Shown piece after piece: positions 23,797 to 38,044 of a stretch of DNA of 64,000 nt. The stretch's first letter is position 1. Each line of letters begins with the position of its first letter. The stretch comes from Branchiostoma floridae (Eukaryota; Chordata; Leptocardii; Amphioxiformes; Branchiostomatidae), in contig NC_049992.1 of assembly GCF_000003815.2 (NCBI RefSeq), positions 7,110,344 through 7,174,343 on the forward strand, in the 5' to 3' direction. Under the pieces are notes generated by a model. That model was given only the letters and a program-made list of their open reading frames with translations. It did no database searches and was not told the origin of the DNA. The position numbers were made by a program, and so were the translations under genes.

Positions 23797-26700
23797 AAAT
23801 TAGATTTTATAATTTATTTGCTATGAAAGAAATCAATTATACAATGACGTAAGGCACTAATAAAGATTCATTGCATTTTTAAGATTACGATTCAATTGTT
23901 TGGGGGTGACCAGGAATTGCCATCCATTTAATCAAATCACCATAGGCTTATACAGATTTCCTTAGAAAGAGTCGCCACTTGTGTGTTTGCTGAGTGAAAA
24001 TGTCGCATTTGACTGAACTAGATTGAGTTAGGGGGCATTATTTCTTAGGGTGTGAAACAAGCGTTTGTGTTAGTTTTGCCTAATTGCACACTTTGTGCGT
24101 TTGTCAAGGGAACTTGCTAGAGATGATCTCATGGAGAAGGTGAAAATTGTGCGATGAAAGGGCAAGTAGTTCAGACCGAATTGGGAATTCCTTCTGAAGA
24201 TGGCAAGTCAGACAAGGAAAGGGAATTAACGAGGTCACCCTCATGATGCAAACTCTGGAGAAATTCTCTTCACAAAAGCTTGCTGTAGTGTTGTCGTTTC
24301 TCTGGTGTTATGATGAAAATGTACATGTATTCATTGTATTCATTGTTCAAGATATTTTCTGTTATATCTTATTCATGATACTTAGCCTTGCCTTTTAGCT
24401 TGCCATACTCATGTCTTTAACTTCAAAATTGATCATTTTCGTTCTGCAAATTACAAATGGCAGGTGAGTATTTTGAACCTCGGTTACTGTTTTTATTTCA
24501 ACAAAGTCCCTACAAAATATCAAAAGCATTTGCTCCAGAATTCGCTGCAGAATTGTCCAGTCATAAAGATTTATTTTTCAGTAAATAGCGTTTACCTCCA
24601 TCAACGTAACTGTTTATTGATTCGTGGATAAATACATGGTTGTCACAACAATGACGATGATGGATGGAATACTGTTGACACCAAGGTCAAATGGAACTTA
24701 ACCTGCCATAATTTGTATGAGTTGCCATGACAACATCAGAATTTTGAGCAGTTTGCTAGACAGGTGTGGACGCCAAGAGAGCATCAGCTATTGCTAGTCT
24801 CTACAATGTTAAGTTGTTTCACGCAAAACTAAAGTCACCCATGGGAGAGTTGTGATGGAAGTTTTGTCTCCCTCCTACAAAAGGTTCTTAATGTCAATAA
24901 AAATTCGGCACCCTCTGAAGACCCCGCTTTTCACTGGGCTTCCAATTCCCGGCGGGTGGCTGTAGAATAGGAAAAACATAACATGCCCTAACCTGGGATT
25001 AAACCCAGACAGATCTAAGCCCTTCTAATCCTCATGTGACGACTGACAGCGGTGGGATCGATACGCTTCCGTCAGCGCTGAAATCCTGGGGGCCTCGGCG
25101 AGATGGAAGGGAAAAGAGAGTGTTTATTCCCGAGGAAATTTTCCAAGGCCATAGCTTGCACCTGACTTAATACATCTAGTGACAATGACGAATGGTGTTG
25201 TGTGTTAAACGAAAGATTCGGGTCACCTTGGGCTTTTTTGGAAGACGTTTCTGATGATTGGAAAATGTTTTTTCTCGGCGCCTTCGATTCTAAGCTTGTT
25301 GGCTTAAGGATTAGTTGCCACGGTGACGGGAAATAAAGAATGGCCGTCCTCATGAAAAGTGATCAGAGCAGCAATACGTGTTAAGCCCGTCATTTGTAAC
25401 CTTGCATTCGTAACTCTCCAGGTGGCGCTGAATGAATGAAGATGCAGCCGTTAAATTCCCTCCGCGATTTTGGCGCCAGAAGAGCTGATAAGATGTTGGT
25501 ATCGGTCTGAAATCTTCCCAAGTATCACCTCTAAGGATGTCTCCAAGGACAGAAAAGATTTAAGCATAGCTTTCAAATTACACTGCAGTAAATGGCTGAA
25601 GTAGATAAATAGTGAAATTTCAGAACTCTCTGTGTTACTGATATTGTATTCTGAGAACATTAGAAAGACAGTGCTACAACAAGATCTATGCTTTCAAGAG
25701 ATCAAAATTTAATCTTTTAAGAAAAACCCAGGCATGTAGGATTTCTGTACAAGCTTTGCCTACTGGAATCTGTGAATCAAATTGTTTTAGCATCCTGCTA
25801 TCTTACATGTATGAAAAGCCTTTCAGTCATCAGATGTAAATAGCTGCTGTCGGGGGTGCTGAAACTGTTGGTGTTATTGTACTGGAGATTTTCAGTTCAC
25901 ACTTGAGACTGATGGTGGAGTTTCCTTGTGTATCTCTACATTGACCAAGGCTTCTCTTATACCAGAGTCTTCTGACTGTATATTTTGCTTATTCCACAGA
26001 GAACTGACTGTATATATTGTCTGTTCCCACAGAGAACAGCCTCATGTTTTCTACTTCCGTCTTGAGCTCTCTTGGCCTTCTGGGTCAGTCCTTGGCGTGA
26101 GGAGGAACATGCTCAGTATTACTCCAGGCACAAACGTGTTGTACTGTCAAACACAGCACTTAACCTGAGTGCTCTTTTCAACTCAGTACTGGGCCACATC
26201 AATCAAAGTTCTTGCTTCTTGGACTAGAGAAACAAGAGGGAAAGGAAAACCCTGCTGGTTTGTACTGTAAAGTAGCCTAACTAGAAGAGAACATATATGC
26301 TGTTTTTGTACCACATCATAATGTCAGGTATCCTTTGGGGGAACTGGTTTTATTTCATCAAAGATAGACAAAAATGAAAAAGAAAACAGAAGGAAAAAAC
26401 AAATAAGACAGAAGAAAGCATAAAAATGTGCTGGTAAGTCAACTAGATGGTTGAATCTACTGAAATCCTGAAGCAAGACAATATGTAAGATCGGTATAAT
26501 GAGTCAGGGATATGCATGATTGGTTAGAAGATTTTATGAATACCACAGACAGAAGCCTTGGCAATGGATATTCCTTGAAGTTCGTAATGTAATGGCCCTG
26601 AAGGATTGACTGTAGTCTTTATAAGTCATGTGCTACACCAGTGGGTGTGTGGGTGTGTGGGTGGGGGTGGGGTCTGTAATCTTCCTCCTTTAGTGCCCGT

Positions 26701-28437
26701 GAAAATGCAGTCCATCTTGAGATGGGACGCCTGGGTGGCACAGAAGATGAATTCTCCTTCCATAGAAGTCTCATTTCCAGCCAGGTCTTGCACCATTTAC
26801 CCCAATCCTGCTGCCCTACAGGAAGGAAGATTAATCCGATGCCATTACTCATTCATGTGCGCTGGATCTGGGGAAGTGGGCCAAGATTGTAGATGGTGGG
26901 CCTCCCCTTTAAAGGTTCCGTAACTCGTAGATTTGTTCTCTGTAGGCAACACCAATTCTTTTCTTTGTTTGTCATTTTGAAAGAAGAATGTATCAGCAGG
27001 ACAACATGAAAACAAAATGCAAGGAGGAAAACTCGAATGGAACCGTAGTCTCCTCTTAAAATTGCACAAACCTACAGTTGTAGGTACAGACTTTTGCCTC
27101 AGACACTATATTTTCATACTGATCTTCCTGTTTCTGTAAACACGAAAACCAGCAATTGAGAACAATTTGCTTACGTTTTACGTGGACAATCTGCTCTCTT
27201 TAAAAGTTATGGGCTTAATTTCCTACTAGAAGTTTCCCTGGCTGATTGTAGTGAAAAATTATATTCTTTTGTAGTTAACTCTGACTCACAACTTGTTCCT
27301 TTGTCCATTTAAATTCAGTAAGATTCAAGATAATTTGCGTGAAACAGAAGTGAATTGAAACCAATCAATTCAAACCATGGCTTGGGGGCTTTTGTGAGAG
27401 ACTTTCCAGTTCTCTCTCCAATCCAATGTATTGACTATTGGTCCTGTGGGGCTTTTACGGCTCTTAAGATGAAACTCAGGTTTAGGAGGTTCCTTGGGCC
27501 CAAGTTGATATTTTTCCTGATACCGGTAAGGCTCTGTGAAGACTATCTCATACTGGTAACCTGCTCTGGAAAACACCTGCACACTGACCCTTTCACTTCT
27601 GAATGGCATTGTACCATGTGGTACATTTTGTTTTATATCTCTCTGCAGTTTGGTTTTGTTGGGATGTTTTACTGTAGTTTCCAATCATCTGGTATGCCCA
27701 TGCATATAAAACTGCCTGTGAACCTGCATGTGCCTGTACCAACTGTGGCATGCCATAATGAAGCTTTTATTTCCTCTCGTTTTGTGCCGATATGTTCTCA
27801 CTTAGTTAAAACTGGCCAAGCTTAAAGTCGTAACAGTAACGGTTTTGTGATAATGTTGCTTTTGCCGTATAACACAGGCCTAGGTTTATAGTTACTACAG
27901 TGGTGGGACTATTTGATATGTGGTTTTTGTTGAGAAAATGTTTTCTGTAAGGGGTGGCTTTTTCCACACTTCACACTCATTGTGCAATGTATTTGTGAGA
28001 AACCTTGAAGATGCTACAAACAAGACATGAGAAATAAAATATGAAAATTGGGACAAAAGTAATATATTCTCTAGGACCTGTGGTTTTCTGTATCTCATAT
28101 TCCCAGGGCCTCTCAGGAAAGAAGTTCACAATCACTTTGAGAGCCAACTTGGTAAATCTGTTTATTTATATAGCAGAACTGTGCTAGAACCCCCCTCCCC
28201 AAATGGATTCTTTTTCAAGAATCATGTCGCTGCATTGATATAGCCTTTACAAGAAAAGTGTTCGATAATTTCCCTTGTATTGATCCCTGTTTTGTTGTGT
28301 GCTTGGAATGTAGAGACTCCCACAGGAATGTGAGTATTGGTTTTTGGGCTTTGCTTTCCACAATGCAGATGATCCTGAATATATCTAACATTGTACAAGC
28401 ATTTTCTCCTACAATGATCAATGATTTTTTTCTTTAA
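23797..28437 (+). other. Eph intron sequence, no exon recognised
   Basis: No exon recognised. A GC-richer patch at about 24900-25460 stands out from its AT-rich surroundings. It could be a conserved regulatory block or an old repeat, but no specific motif decides it. A GTGG/GTGT-rich simple repeat lies at 26640-26672. Confidence 0.5.
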
Positions 28438-29538
28438 CCCTCTCAACACGTCATAAATTTTTTTCCTGTATACCATATACGACATATAATTCCAGTCTAT
28501 ACAGGTGTCAATTAGTACTTTTTGGGTATTAATAGTACAGCTGTTATGTAAGGAGTAGACTGGGAAAACTATATATTGCTGGAAAGCTCACAGAATGGCC
28601 TTTCCAAAACAAGCAAAATAAATATCATACCATCAATCTGAGGACAGCAATCGTCATGGAAACCACTCAAAAACACATTTGCAACACTCCCAAAAAAAGT
28701 TTCACAAAAGAAAACATTTGGCTAGGGGCTGAGTTTTTTGTGTCATTTATCATAAAACTATGTAGAAATACTCAACCATACATACACAATGCTGGTATGC
28801 TGTTAGAATGACCAAAAACTAAAAATCAAAGCATGATTTCAAATAAGTTCAGTGTTGATAAACAAATGTTCACCCCAATAAACAGCTGTGCCCCCCTCCC
28901 CACACCTGTAGTTGTACTATAAAAAATAAATAAAAATGATGAATATGCCTTGTGCTAAATGGCAAATTATTTTTCTGAATGTTTTCCACATATCAGGGAG
29001 TCAAATAAATCCACTTACTATGACTTGGGTAGAGAAACAGGTATCAGAGTATATAAAATGTCTATTTGGACCAGTGACCTATCTGACCTGACCTGGACCT
29101 CCTTATTCCCCAAGAAAAACAACAAGGAAGCATGCATGTAGAACTCATTAGACACGGTGATATCAGCTCATTTGATCTCAACAAAAACAGCTGGGTGTTT
29201 GCCTTGCTGTCCCTCAAGGATTTCCCTGTCATCACTCCTGTAAGCCTCCAACAAAATTATCCACCAAACTGTCTCCATTTCTGCTAAATTTACTAAATAA
29301 ACCTGAAGAAAACTGAAGCCAAAACACACGCTGGAGGCCTCAGAAACAGGGCTCAAATGCTACATCCCTTCTGGTTGGTCAAAGATACAAGCATCCTGAT
29401 TGGCAGACTCTGCCAAATTTCCCATTTCACAGTAGTCAGTTTGAATTTCCCGTCGGAATTAAACCTGAAGCCACGATCGATCGTGGCTTCTCGTGTCCTA
29501 TGGGAAAGCCATGATAGTGGCTTCTCGTGCTGAGAGGG
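28438..29538. mobile_element. piggyBac-like non-autonomous element
   Basis: Termini CCCTCTCARCACG are inverted at both ends and each is bordered by TTAA (28434-28437 and 29539-29542). TTAA targets and CCC-type tips are characteristic of the piggyBac superfamily. The 1101-bp interior has no transposase frame. Near the right end lies the perfect 24-bp palindrome at 29467-29490 (half-site GAAGCCACGATC), followed by a diverged copy, AAGCCATGATAGTGGCTT, and repeated CTTCTCGTG. Confidence 0.85.
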
Positions 29539-29542
29539 TTAA

Positions 29543-32500
29543 GTTAAGAAGGAAATACTAGAGCATACTGCATTTAACATTCAGCTGATGACAGCATTCT
29601 AATAATTTCGAACTCTTTCAAACCTAATTTGTTTTGATTTCAGTTCTCCTTTTTTTCAGCAAAAGATGTTTTAGATGGGTTGGTTCATGCATGGGTAGAA
29701 GAATTCCCAAATCAAAACATATTGTTACTCTACTACATTGTAGTCCTACCATTGATACATGTAGCATGTCTGTTCTTGTTACACCAAAGCAACAAAGGAG
29801 TGAACCTTGTGCATGGCTATCTCCAGGACATATCCGTCCATCTGCTCATTGAAACAGTAAAAGATTTCACTCCATCTTGCAAGTAGTGTAAAATCCTACC
29901 AATTTTGTGGCTGCTTTCCTCTCTATGTACCAACCAAACAGGCACTTCCCCTCTTGCTGACCCAAACATTGATTTTAAGATTGCCCAGAAGATGACTCAA
30001 AGTACAGGCCAGATCCACACCATTAGTTCTCAGTATTGCTTCCTTTATGGCCTTGCGTGCAGCAGGGGATATCGACTTTCAGAGCAATTGCCACATCGTT
30101 GGATCGTTTGTTGCGGGAAAGTCGGCCACTTTCTCATGCTGCACTGAATGTGTTCAGTCTAGGGTAACCAACAAATATCACGTCTGTTTTGTTGTTAATG
30201 TTCCATACGGTTTTCCTTATCTCTTATTATTGCATAGCACTGTCTTCTTTCTTTGTGCATGGTTATGCACTGTGGAAGGAACGTATGGTTATCTGTGTCA
30301 GAGATTATATTTCTTATCAATAGAATTATAGCTGGTAGATTTTCTTGTACCATAAATGCCATTAAGTTTGCGTAAAACTATTAATTTTGCAGAAGAAAGA
30401 AAATTGAGTGTTAGCAATTACCTTAGCCATAGTGTCAATCAGACTTGTCATAGCGTTAGAGAGGACACTGTTACCCTGTTAGTTTCTGTTCATATTCAGC
30501 ATAAGTGCCTGCATTACATCATAGTACTAGTACTGTACCAAATGCATGTACAGTATGCACTTGCTTAGACAAGTGGGTAGGCCAGCAGAAGGCAGAACAC
30601 AAAATTTTGTGCTGTCTTTATAGTCAGCCCTAACAGGAAATGTGCCTAGCATGTTTATTTTGATAATATATGCAGACAAATGTGGTAAATTTATTGGGAA
30701 CATGACAGGAAAATGGAATTTAGATGAGTCAATGTCACAGTGCAATGAATAGCAATTTTCCCGAAATTATTTGATCATAACACCCAAAATTATTCATTAA
30801 AGTATCATCGAAACCTGTGGATGAATAACGGAAATGCTCCCGTTGTCAAAGATTTAGCAGTGGATGAGTAATCTTCATGTGGTTATCGTCATGATGTACA
30901 TGTATGCATGCTGTGATGCGTAGACAATGAGTGTATTGAAGTTTGATGTGTGTGGTTGATCCCAGGGCCATTTCCCCAACCTGCTGTCGTCAACAGCAGG
31001 CATTCAGCTTTGTGTTCAACATTCAGCCTGCTCAAGTATCTATTTGGCACTGACGTTGGGTATTTGTAGGGTTTAGGTAGAAGGGAGAAGTTAATCAGAA
31101 ATAGAAATCAACATTTCCGAGAAAATGCAGGATGTGTCCCTCCCAGTTATTCACTTTTGTCAAGCTACTGGCATACGATACTATACTATATGGCTCAACT
31201 CTGAAGCATTTCCAAAAGAAGACCACTTTGCACTTTGTATCACTGCAACAGCTAATATTTTATTTATATTTGCTATAACAGCTAACATTTTGTTCATATT
31301 AGCTGTAACAGTTTTTGTTCAAATTTTCTGTAATAGCTAATATGCTGATGTCACTGGCATTTCTATGCTCTGATTGGTTCATGACAGAAGAAGATGAGCA
31401 CACCAGCAAAAACACTTTGTTAAACTTTTCCTTTTGGAATGATAAAAAAATTATTTAAAAAAGTTAAATATTGTTCCAAAACCCCAGTGTTTACACATGT
31501 CAACCAAATTTTTCCAGGCATGGTTTTATGGAGCAAATTGTCAATGAACAAATATCTTATATGCTAATCTATTATAATAAGCACATATCCAGCTGAGAAC
31601 ATAGTGCTTATAAGCATAAAAGGTGAGCCAAACTATGACATGAATCATAAACTGGATAGGAAAAGTAATCCTAATGATTTAGATTGAAGCTAATACTGCT
31701 TTTATATCTGTTGAGATGGGCTCTATTGCTGGGAAATAAACTACCTCAGAGCAACACTAAAGACTCGAAAATAAAGCTATAGAAAACTTTGTGGTGACAG
31801 ATAAAGACTCTCTGTGGATATGAAGGTTGTAAATTTTTTATTACCATCTTTTTCATGTTTCATTTTATGGAACAACGGACAATAAACCGGATAGTGAGTG
31901 AGTGGAATTTGGCATTTGTCGACTTTCTTTTATGCCACAGTTACCCATTTAAGAAGTATTGATAAGACTGAAAAAAAATAGTATTTTTGCTCACTCCGTT
32001 TTTGTGTGAAAGAAAGTGAAAATGCTTAAAAGAAACACTCCTAAGCTCTTTTGACAGTATGTTGCAGAAAGGAAACAAATTTTAGGTTGAATTGGAAAAT
32101 GCTCCATGGTAACATAGTGCAAGTGTGACTACAACTTGTACTGAAATTTCTCAACTTCACAAGATTTCTCAGTAGCACCCTAAAATATAGAGAGAAAATT
32201 TCTAAAACAAATAATTGAATCAGTTCTGCCTTATCTTCGATCCCAGCTCTCCATGCAAAGTCACGATCTGCGCTATCAGTTTCCTCTGTAAAGTCCTGTA
32301 ATAGGTTAATTGAATGGATGGCTGCAAGCCTTTCTTGCTTGATGAAGCCGGAGATAAGATAGTAAGTGACTTACGGCTTCCCATCATGGTACAATATGCT
32401 GGGAGACGGGTCCAGCAGTGCATATTGTGTGTATGATGCACTATCTGTTCTCCTCAGTAACAGGTTCATTTCCAGCTGTTTGACTACATTGTGTACTGGA

Positions 32501-33189
32501 ATCGAAGCCATCTTGCGTATTTTCTTCGAGTCAGGAGCATCGCTTTCCATACATACATACTACCGTGGAGCAGGAGCTAATTACTTACATTATAAGTCAT
32601 AAGCAGGGGGAAAATTGACATGAAAACCTGGCTTGATGCATTTTTTTAATGAATATTTTATTATAAGACTAAAAATATATTGCAAATTCTTGCCAGTTAG
32701 TTACAGGACAAAATTCTAGGACAAAAATTTACACATCTTATGACTTTTCTAATCTAAAACCAAGGAGTTTTCATGCTAAAACCTAATCAAATTCTTAATA
32801 AGCTAGGTTGTACCTCATTTTTTGTTAACAGTACAAGATGAAGTGTACTTTTGGATTCTGCAAAGTTAAGAGGAAATTTAGTGGCTTGCACCACATTTGA
32901 CATACAGTATTTTGATTAAGATGCAGAATTTATTGTATGTTCATCTTTGACTGAATCTTGCTTAATAAGATATTTTCAAAATACTGCTAATATTGCTTTG
33001 TTAGCTGTCTCACACCTAACAAAAAATACCGGGTAACAAGAATTGAGATTAAGGCTTCATATTCAAAGAACTGTATGACTTGATAATGATTGTGCATTGA
33101 TGCAATAAAAATCTAATCCATCAGTGTCCATATCACTGTTGATAAAGTTATTAAACAAAGCTTGAGATATTAATCAAAGTCAAACTCCA
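29543..33189 (+). other. Eph intron sequence, no exon recognised
   Basis: No exon recognised. At 31235-31340 a short unit of about 33 bp with TAACAGCTAA / TATTTTGTTCA words repeats three to four times. The remainder is AT-rich, with open frames that have no domain resemblance. Confidence 0.5.
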
Positions 33190-34010
33190 ATATTGGAATA
33201 ACTGTCTTGTATTCCATCCCACTGACAATGAAACTTGATCATAAAAAAATTCTGATCCTCTGTCCAAAATTCTAGTTTTAACAAATTCACCTGCATATTT
33301 TAAAAGCCTGCATCACATTTTTTCTATGAGAATACACAAACAATTTTATAGCATTGCTAATGCCTGCCTTGGGTTATCAGTTCCATTTTCCTCTCCTAGC
33401 CTTTTGACAATGATATTAAGTCATACTCTGACTTTGTGCCCAATACAGTTCATACCAAAGGTAAAGGTAAATTTATGTCAAATTTTATCTCTGAGAGAAG
33501 AAGAACAAGGTCATAGTATTGCTTATACCAGACTGGGATTGTATTCTACCCCACTGACAAGGAAACTTGATCATACTCTCTATTCAATAGTTTATACCAA
33601 ATTTTGTCTCTAAGTTAGATAACAACAACAGGAACAATGTTATAGCATTGCTTATGCCTGCATGGCAGGGATATCCTGTATTCCACCCCACTGAAAATGA
33701 AACTTCATCATTCTTTGATCCTCTGTCCAGTAGTTAATACCAATTTTTGTCTCTTGAAGTACAAAAACAAGGTTATAGCATTGCTTATGCCTGGCTGGGA
33801 TATTCTGTATTACACCATGGATAGTGAGTGAATGAGTGACACCACCGACAATGAAACTTAATCATACTCTGATCCTTTGTCCAACATTTACTCCCCAATT
33901 TTGTCTCAGGAAGTACAAGAACAAGGTTATAGCATTGCTTATGCCAGGACTGGGGTTATCAGTATTCCACCCCACTGACAATGAAACTTGATCATACTCT
34001 GATCCCCTTC
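33190..34010. repeat. Tandem array, 127-165 bp unit, about five to six copies
   Basis: A unit containing ACCCCACTGACAATGAAACT, CATACTCTGATCC, CCAATTTTGTCTC and GGTTATAGCATTGCTTATGC recurs. The last word is near 33347, 33512, 33641, 33768 and 33928. Units are diverged by 10-20% by eye and differ by indels. One unit contains the insert GATAGTGAGTGAATGAGTGA. The array ends at a sharp change to GC-richer sequence after 34010. Confidence 0.88.
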
Positions 34011-37000
34011 CAGCCAGCGTTGCGATGGAGCGCAGGGATTGGTGCTTTACTGCGCACAGTGATTACCCGACCAGATTGGGGGACGTAAAACTTTTCATAA
34101 ATCTGCCGGCTCCACCTCCCTTTACAGTCAGAGTGGGATGCTGCAGGACAGCGTAAATCTGTGCACTGTTGTATGGGTTAAGAGTGGTAAACTGTTATAA
34201 GCACTGAGAATCTGTATGATATCATGTTCTTGTTGTTTTGAATCACACTGTAGTTTGTACTTCATCCCATGTGACCCATAACCTATTGCACTTAGTACTC
34301 CATCGTATATGGACAAGAGTTTAAATGGCGATAGAATTGCAGGTCAAGTCGTTTGTGTCAGAAGTCTCTTTAAGATGGAGATAATATAGAGCATCAATAG
34401 CTTATGGTATATTAATATTAGATTTCTTTACTAAAAGCTCCTTGATGTAATTCATTTTGGATGGTTGTTCAGCTTTTGTATTTTATTTGATAAAATTCGT
34501 GATGATAAATCTTGTATCTTATTTTGTAAAATTCCCTTGTTACAGAAATAAAAGCACTCTGTTTCATTCATGTGTACATCTTGTATGCAGCTCTCAAAAA
34601 TGTTACTGGAAGCAAAACTGTTTTCTTGCAGGTGCAAGACCCCCCCCCCCCATCTCTCTCAAAACAAAAGGTTTATGAGTTGCATAACAGTTTGACTTGT
34701 TTTTGACCTATAAAATGTACAATACCTAACATAAATCCTATACAATTTCAAATCCAAAACTTCCTATTGCCCCCTATTGAATTCATATTGAGCTGCAATT
34801 CGTGCATACTTTCCCAAAAATTTTTGTGGGTTGCATTGCAATTTTTTTTTCAGTCTTAATCCAATTGGGCATTTGTGTTAGCTTTGATTTAAGGAACATA
34901 ATACACAGATTAAAGAAACAGTTTATTTTTCAGAAGCAAAGATAAATACACACAAGCCGTGGTTGTTCATCCATATGTATTTTGCAGTAGATTGAGGATA
35001 GGCCGTGCCGCATGCCATTAAACTGTTAGTTATATTACACATAATGAACCTGTTGGAATGCATGGCCACAGCTGAGCTTCTCTGATGTATGTGTCGGTAT
35101 AACAAGTTGTTAGGCTGAAAATGCAACAGGAATCCTAATCAAGCTGTTGTCTTATAAAGCAATGCATGTAAAGCAATGTTTTACGTGAGATTGCTTTGAA
35201 CTGGCAGGCTGTTTGCATGCCATCAGTGCTGTGTGGAAGTCTAAAGGATTCCGCTCGAGAAAGCTCTTCAGTTGTAAAGTCTTTAATCTGCGGAAATGGC
35301 AGACTTGAAAATAGGGCCGGATATTGCAGAGGCAATATACTCACCAATCCAGCAACTAGGTCTTTCTCTAAATGATCCTCTGACAAGACTACAGTTTCTT
35401 TTATGTACATTTTGTACATTCATCACTGACTGCATAGCTTGATTGCAGGACATTATGGACCTATTTGCTGATTGCAGGGTCATACACTGCTCTAGTTTGA
35501 ACGTCAGCGCATGATGTACAATGTACATAAAATCTACTGCGTACAGTTGGGTTTAACCCAGCAACTTCACCATGTTGTAGGGCAGAATTTTGAATACTGG
35601 AATCAATATACAGAATACAATTATGTTTATTTAGCACTGCACTCACACAAGTCTTGCATGAATGTGTTCATAGTTACAGTATTTGTACAGGGAACATTTG
35701 AAGTGTGAATCCCTATAAATGAAATTGTGTTATATCTTGTACCATGCTCACTCACGTTGCTGAGCTTACATGCATCTCTGTTGTTATGATCCAGTCCTTG
35801 AAAACTTAGACTTAGACTGGTTGCCCATTGTAAAGTAAAGATGAAAGCAATGATGCTCAATTCGTGTGAAACATGAGGCTTTGATTTTACACATGTGGAA
35901 AGTGGTGGTTGAAAGCAGCTTTGTTATGGCTTGTGTTTTGGCCAAGCACGCTGGTTCACCCGTACCTTTCTCAATAAGTGTGTTTACAAAATGCAAGATG
36001 ATTGAGACTCTTTTTGCTATTATGCCTTGTGCTCCCTCATAGCCAGGCCTATTGGCTTCACATCCCCCCCCCCCCCCCAAAAAAGAACAAAACGACTATG
36101 TTAGCTTTACTTTCGTGTACAGACCTGGGCATGAACTCTAGGTCTGGCCATTGGCTCCACGGAATTTAAACCGAATTTGGCAAGTAGCGGACACGACTAG
36201 AGCGCTAAATTTGTTCCTTGTTAGTAACTCTCCATCTCTTTGGATTTGCATGGTTCCATTTCCTTGTAGAGTAAATCACTTAATTCCCTTTCCAAGGACT
36301 CGCACCTGCACTTTAACCTCCCAATCTCCAAGCCAATCAGAAGTTTGTAATGAGTAGATGCAGACGATACGGGTTGATGCATATCTGGATCGCTCTGCCT
36401 TCGATTCTTCAATTTCCTGAATTAAAAGAACAAGATTTGCACAGGTTGCCTCAAGGGGTGTTTTATAAGAAGAAAGTGCTTTTCATTAAGGCGAGGCCTC
36501 CTCTTTTCTAGGAGAAGCTGTAAAATGGGTAGATTTATTGTTAAGAAGAAATGACGATGTAAACATTATAAGTGCATTTTAACTTTAATTTGTAGGTCAG
36601 ACAACTATTAAGGCACCCTTTCCTCGCTGGATGGAAACCACAATTGGGTTTATATGACCTATGTCTTTATAAATTGAATGTGATCCATGATGTGAGTATC
36701 ATTTGAAAGACAACATACTACTCTATCAAGAAAATTAAATGTTTGAGCTATGTGTAAATTGTTCTAGATGACCATTTGTTGCACAGTGGTTGTTGTCAAA
36801 GGAGACAAAGTTAAGAAGTTAACATTCCTGTGGAAATTGAAGAGAAATATTTAGTACAATGTATTTGATACCATTTGGCATTAGGCATTTTATAGCATTT
36901 TTGTTTATTCTTACGATTGACATAATAACATTCTTGCATTTTGCCATTGAAATTACATTATAAGCATAGGGATTTTCATTTCATTTTCGGTATTTTGATA

Positions 37001-37560
37001 AAACTAGGCACAAAAAGCAAATTTCTTAGTAACTGTTATTTCTGTAGCAAGACACTCTTAGCTTAGAGTGATTTGTGCCAACAGTGATTTCATAATGTGA
37101 CATCTTAGGTCACACGTTTTTATAGGCACTTGAGTTCATGAAGATGATTTATCGTGTCCTAATACTTTCCAATTTCACTGTCCAAAGTGATGTACAATCT
37201 GGTTCAACCCAATTCTGTAAAACAGGGGCAGGGGACCTCCATGTTTGGTGTGACCTTTATTGAAAGACTAATAGTGACCTTGGAGTAGGAAATTTGATAA
37301 TGTCGCAGGGTAGTTGGCCAATTGACCTTCGAGTTGCTGCTGGACTGCTTAATGTAAAGGGAGACGTTGGCACCGATCCACAAAATCTCTGCTACATGTA
37401 CATAATGTACATTATACTACATACTGTGAATGCAGAAGTTTTTTGAGGTGGTTTTGTGCTTACAGTTTTCACAGTGGCTACATTTTGTACCTCATTTCAA
37501 CTTTTTCTTTATCTTGAAGTTTTATTTGAATCTACATGACGTGAAGTTATCCTGGACGTA
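34011..37560 (+). other. Eph intron sequence, no exon recognised
   Basis: No exon recognised. A run of C then A lies at 36063-36082. The 13-base word ACGCTGGTTCACC at about 35948 equals the tip of the 4691 MITE family and may be a solo end, though chance cannot be excluded. Confidence 0.5.
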
Positions 37561-37778
37561 TAACGTTAGTTAACCTTTATCGGCCTTTAACCTATATCCG
37601 TTGTGTTGCTAAACAGGGTATCCAGGGATATTAAGTCGATGAACTGTAGTTTCAAATTGTACCATTTTCAAGATATTGCAGTTTGAAACCATCATCTGTC
37701 GATTTGATATCCCTAAATACATTGTTATTAAAAAGAACGGATAAAGGTTACCCTACGGATAAAGGTGTACTAGCGTTA
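37561..37778. mobile_element. Palindromic TA-flanked MITE, copy 2
   Basis: Same family as 4691-4911: ends ACGTTAGTTAACCTTTATC and the inverse of ACGCTAGTACACCTTTATCC, TA on both sides, with the inner inverted pair around TTTCAAAT. It is 218 bp long. Its right end has a partly duplicated CGGATAAAGGT word. It lies about 270 bp upstream of the Eph FN3 exon. Confidence 0.82.
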
Positions 37779-38044
37779 ACAGTTTTAGAATGTTCAGTTG
37801 GAAGGTGGTAGAGATTTAGAATGATTGAATGTCCACTGGGAAAGGGTTATCAAAACTAATTATGACAGTCGTACATGTATTCTGAAACTTTTGCATTCTT
37901 TTGTGACATTTGTTGAATTGAGATGTTGGAAGTTCTGGTGAATATTGCAATCATTGAGTGTATTGAAAGCATAGTTTCTATTTCTACATGTATTTTGAAA
38001 TTTTGAAAAAATGGAAGATTTATGCCTTTTTTTTATTTCCTCAG

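Noticed and set aside
27355-27825. 156-codon open frame on the + strand
   Set aside because: No recognisable domain, no exon boundaries consistent with neighbours, and it overlaps an equally long frame on the other strand. Treated as chance.
35944-35960. ACGCTGGTTCACC identical to the 4691 MITE tip
   Set aside because: A 13-base match without further similarity or a partner end. It could be a solo tip, but chance or convergence was not excluded.
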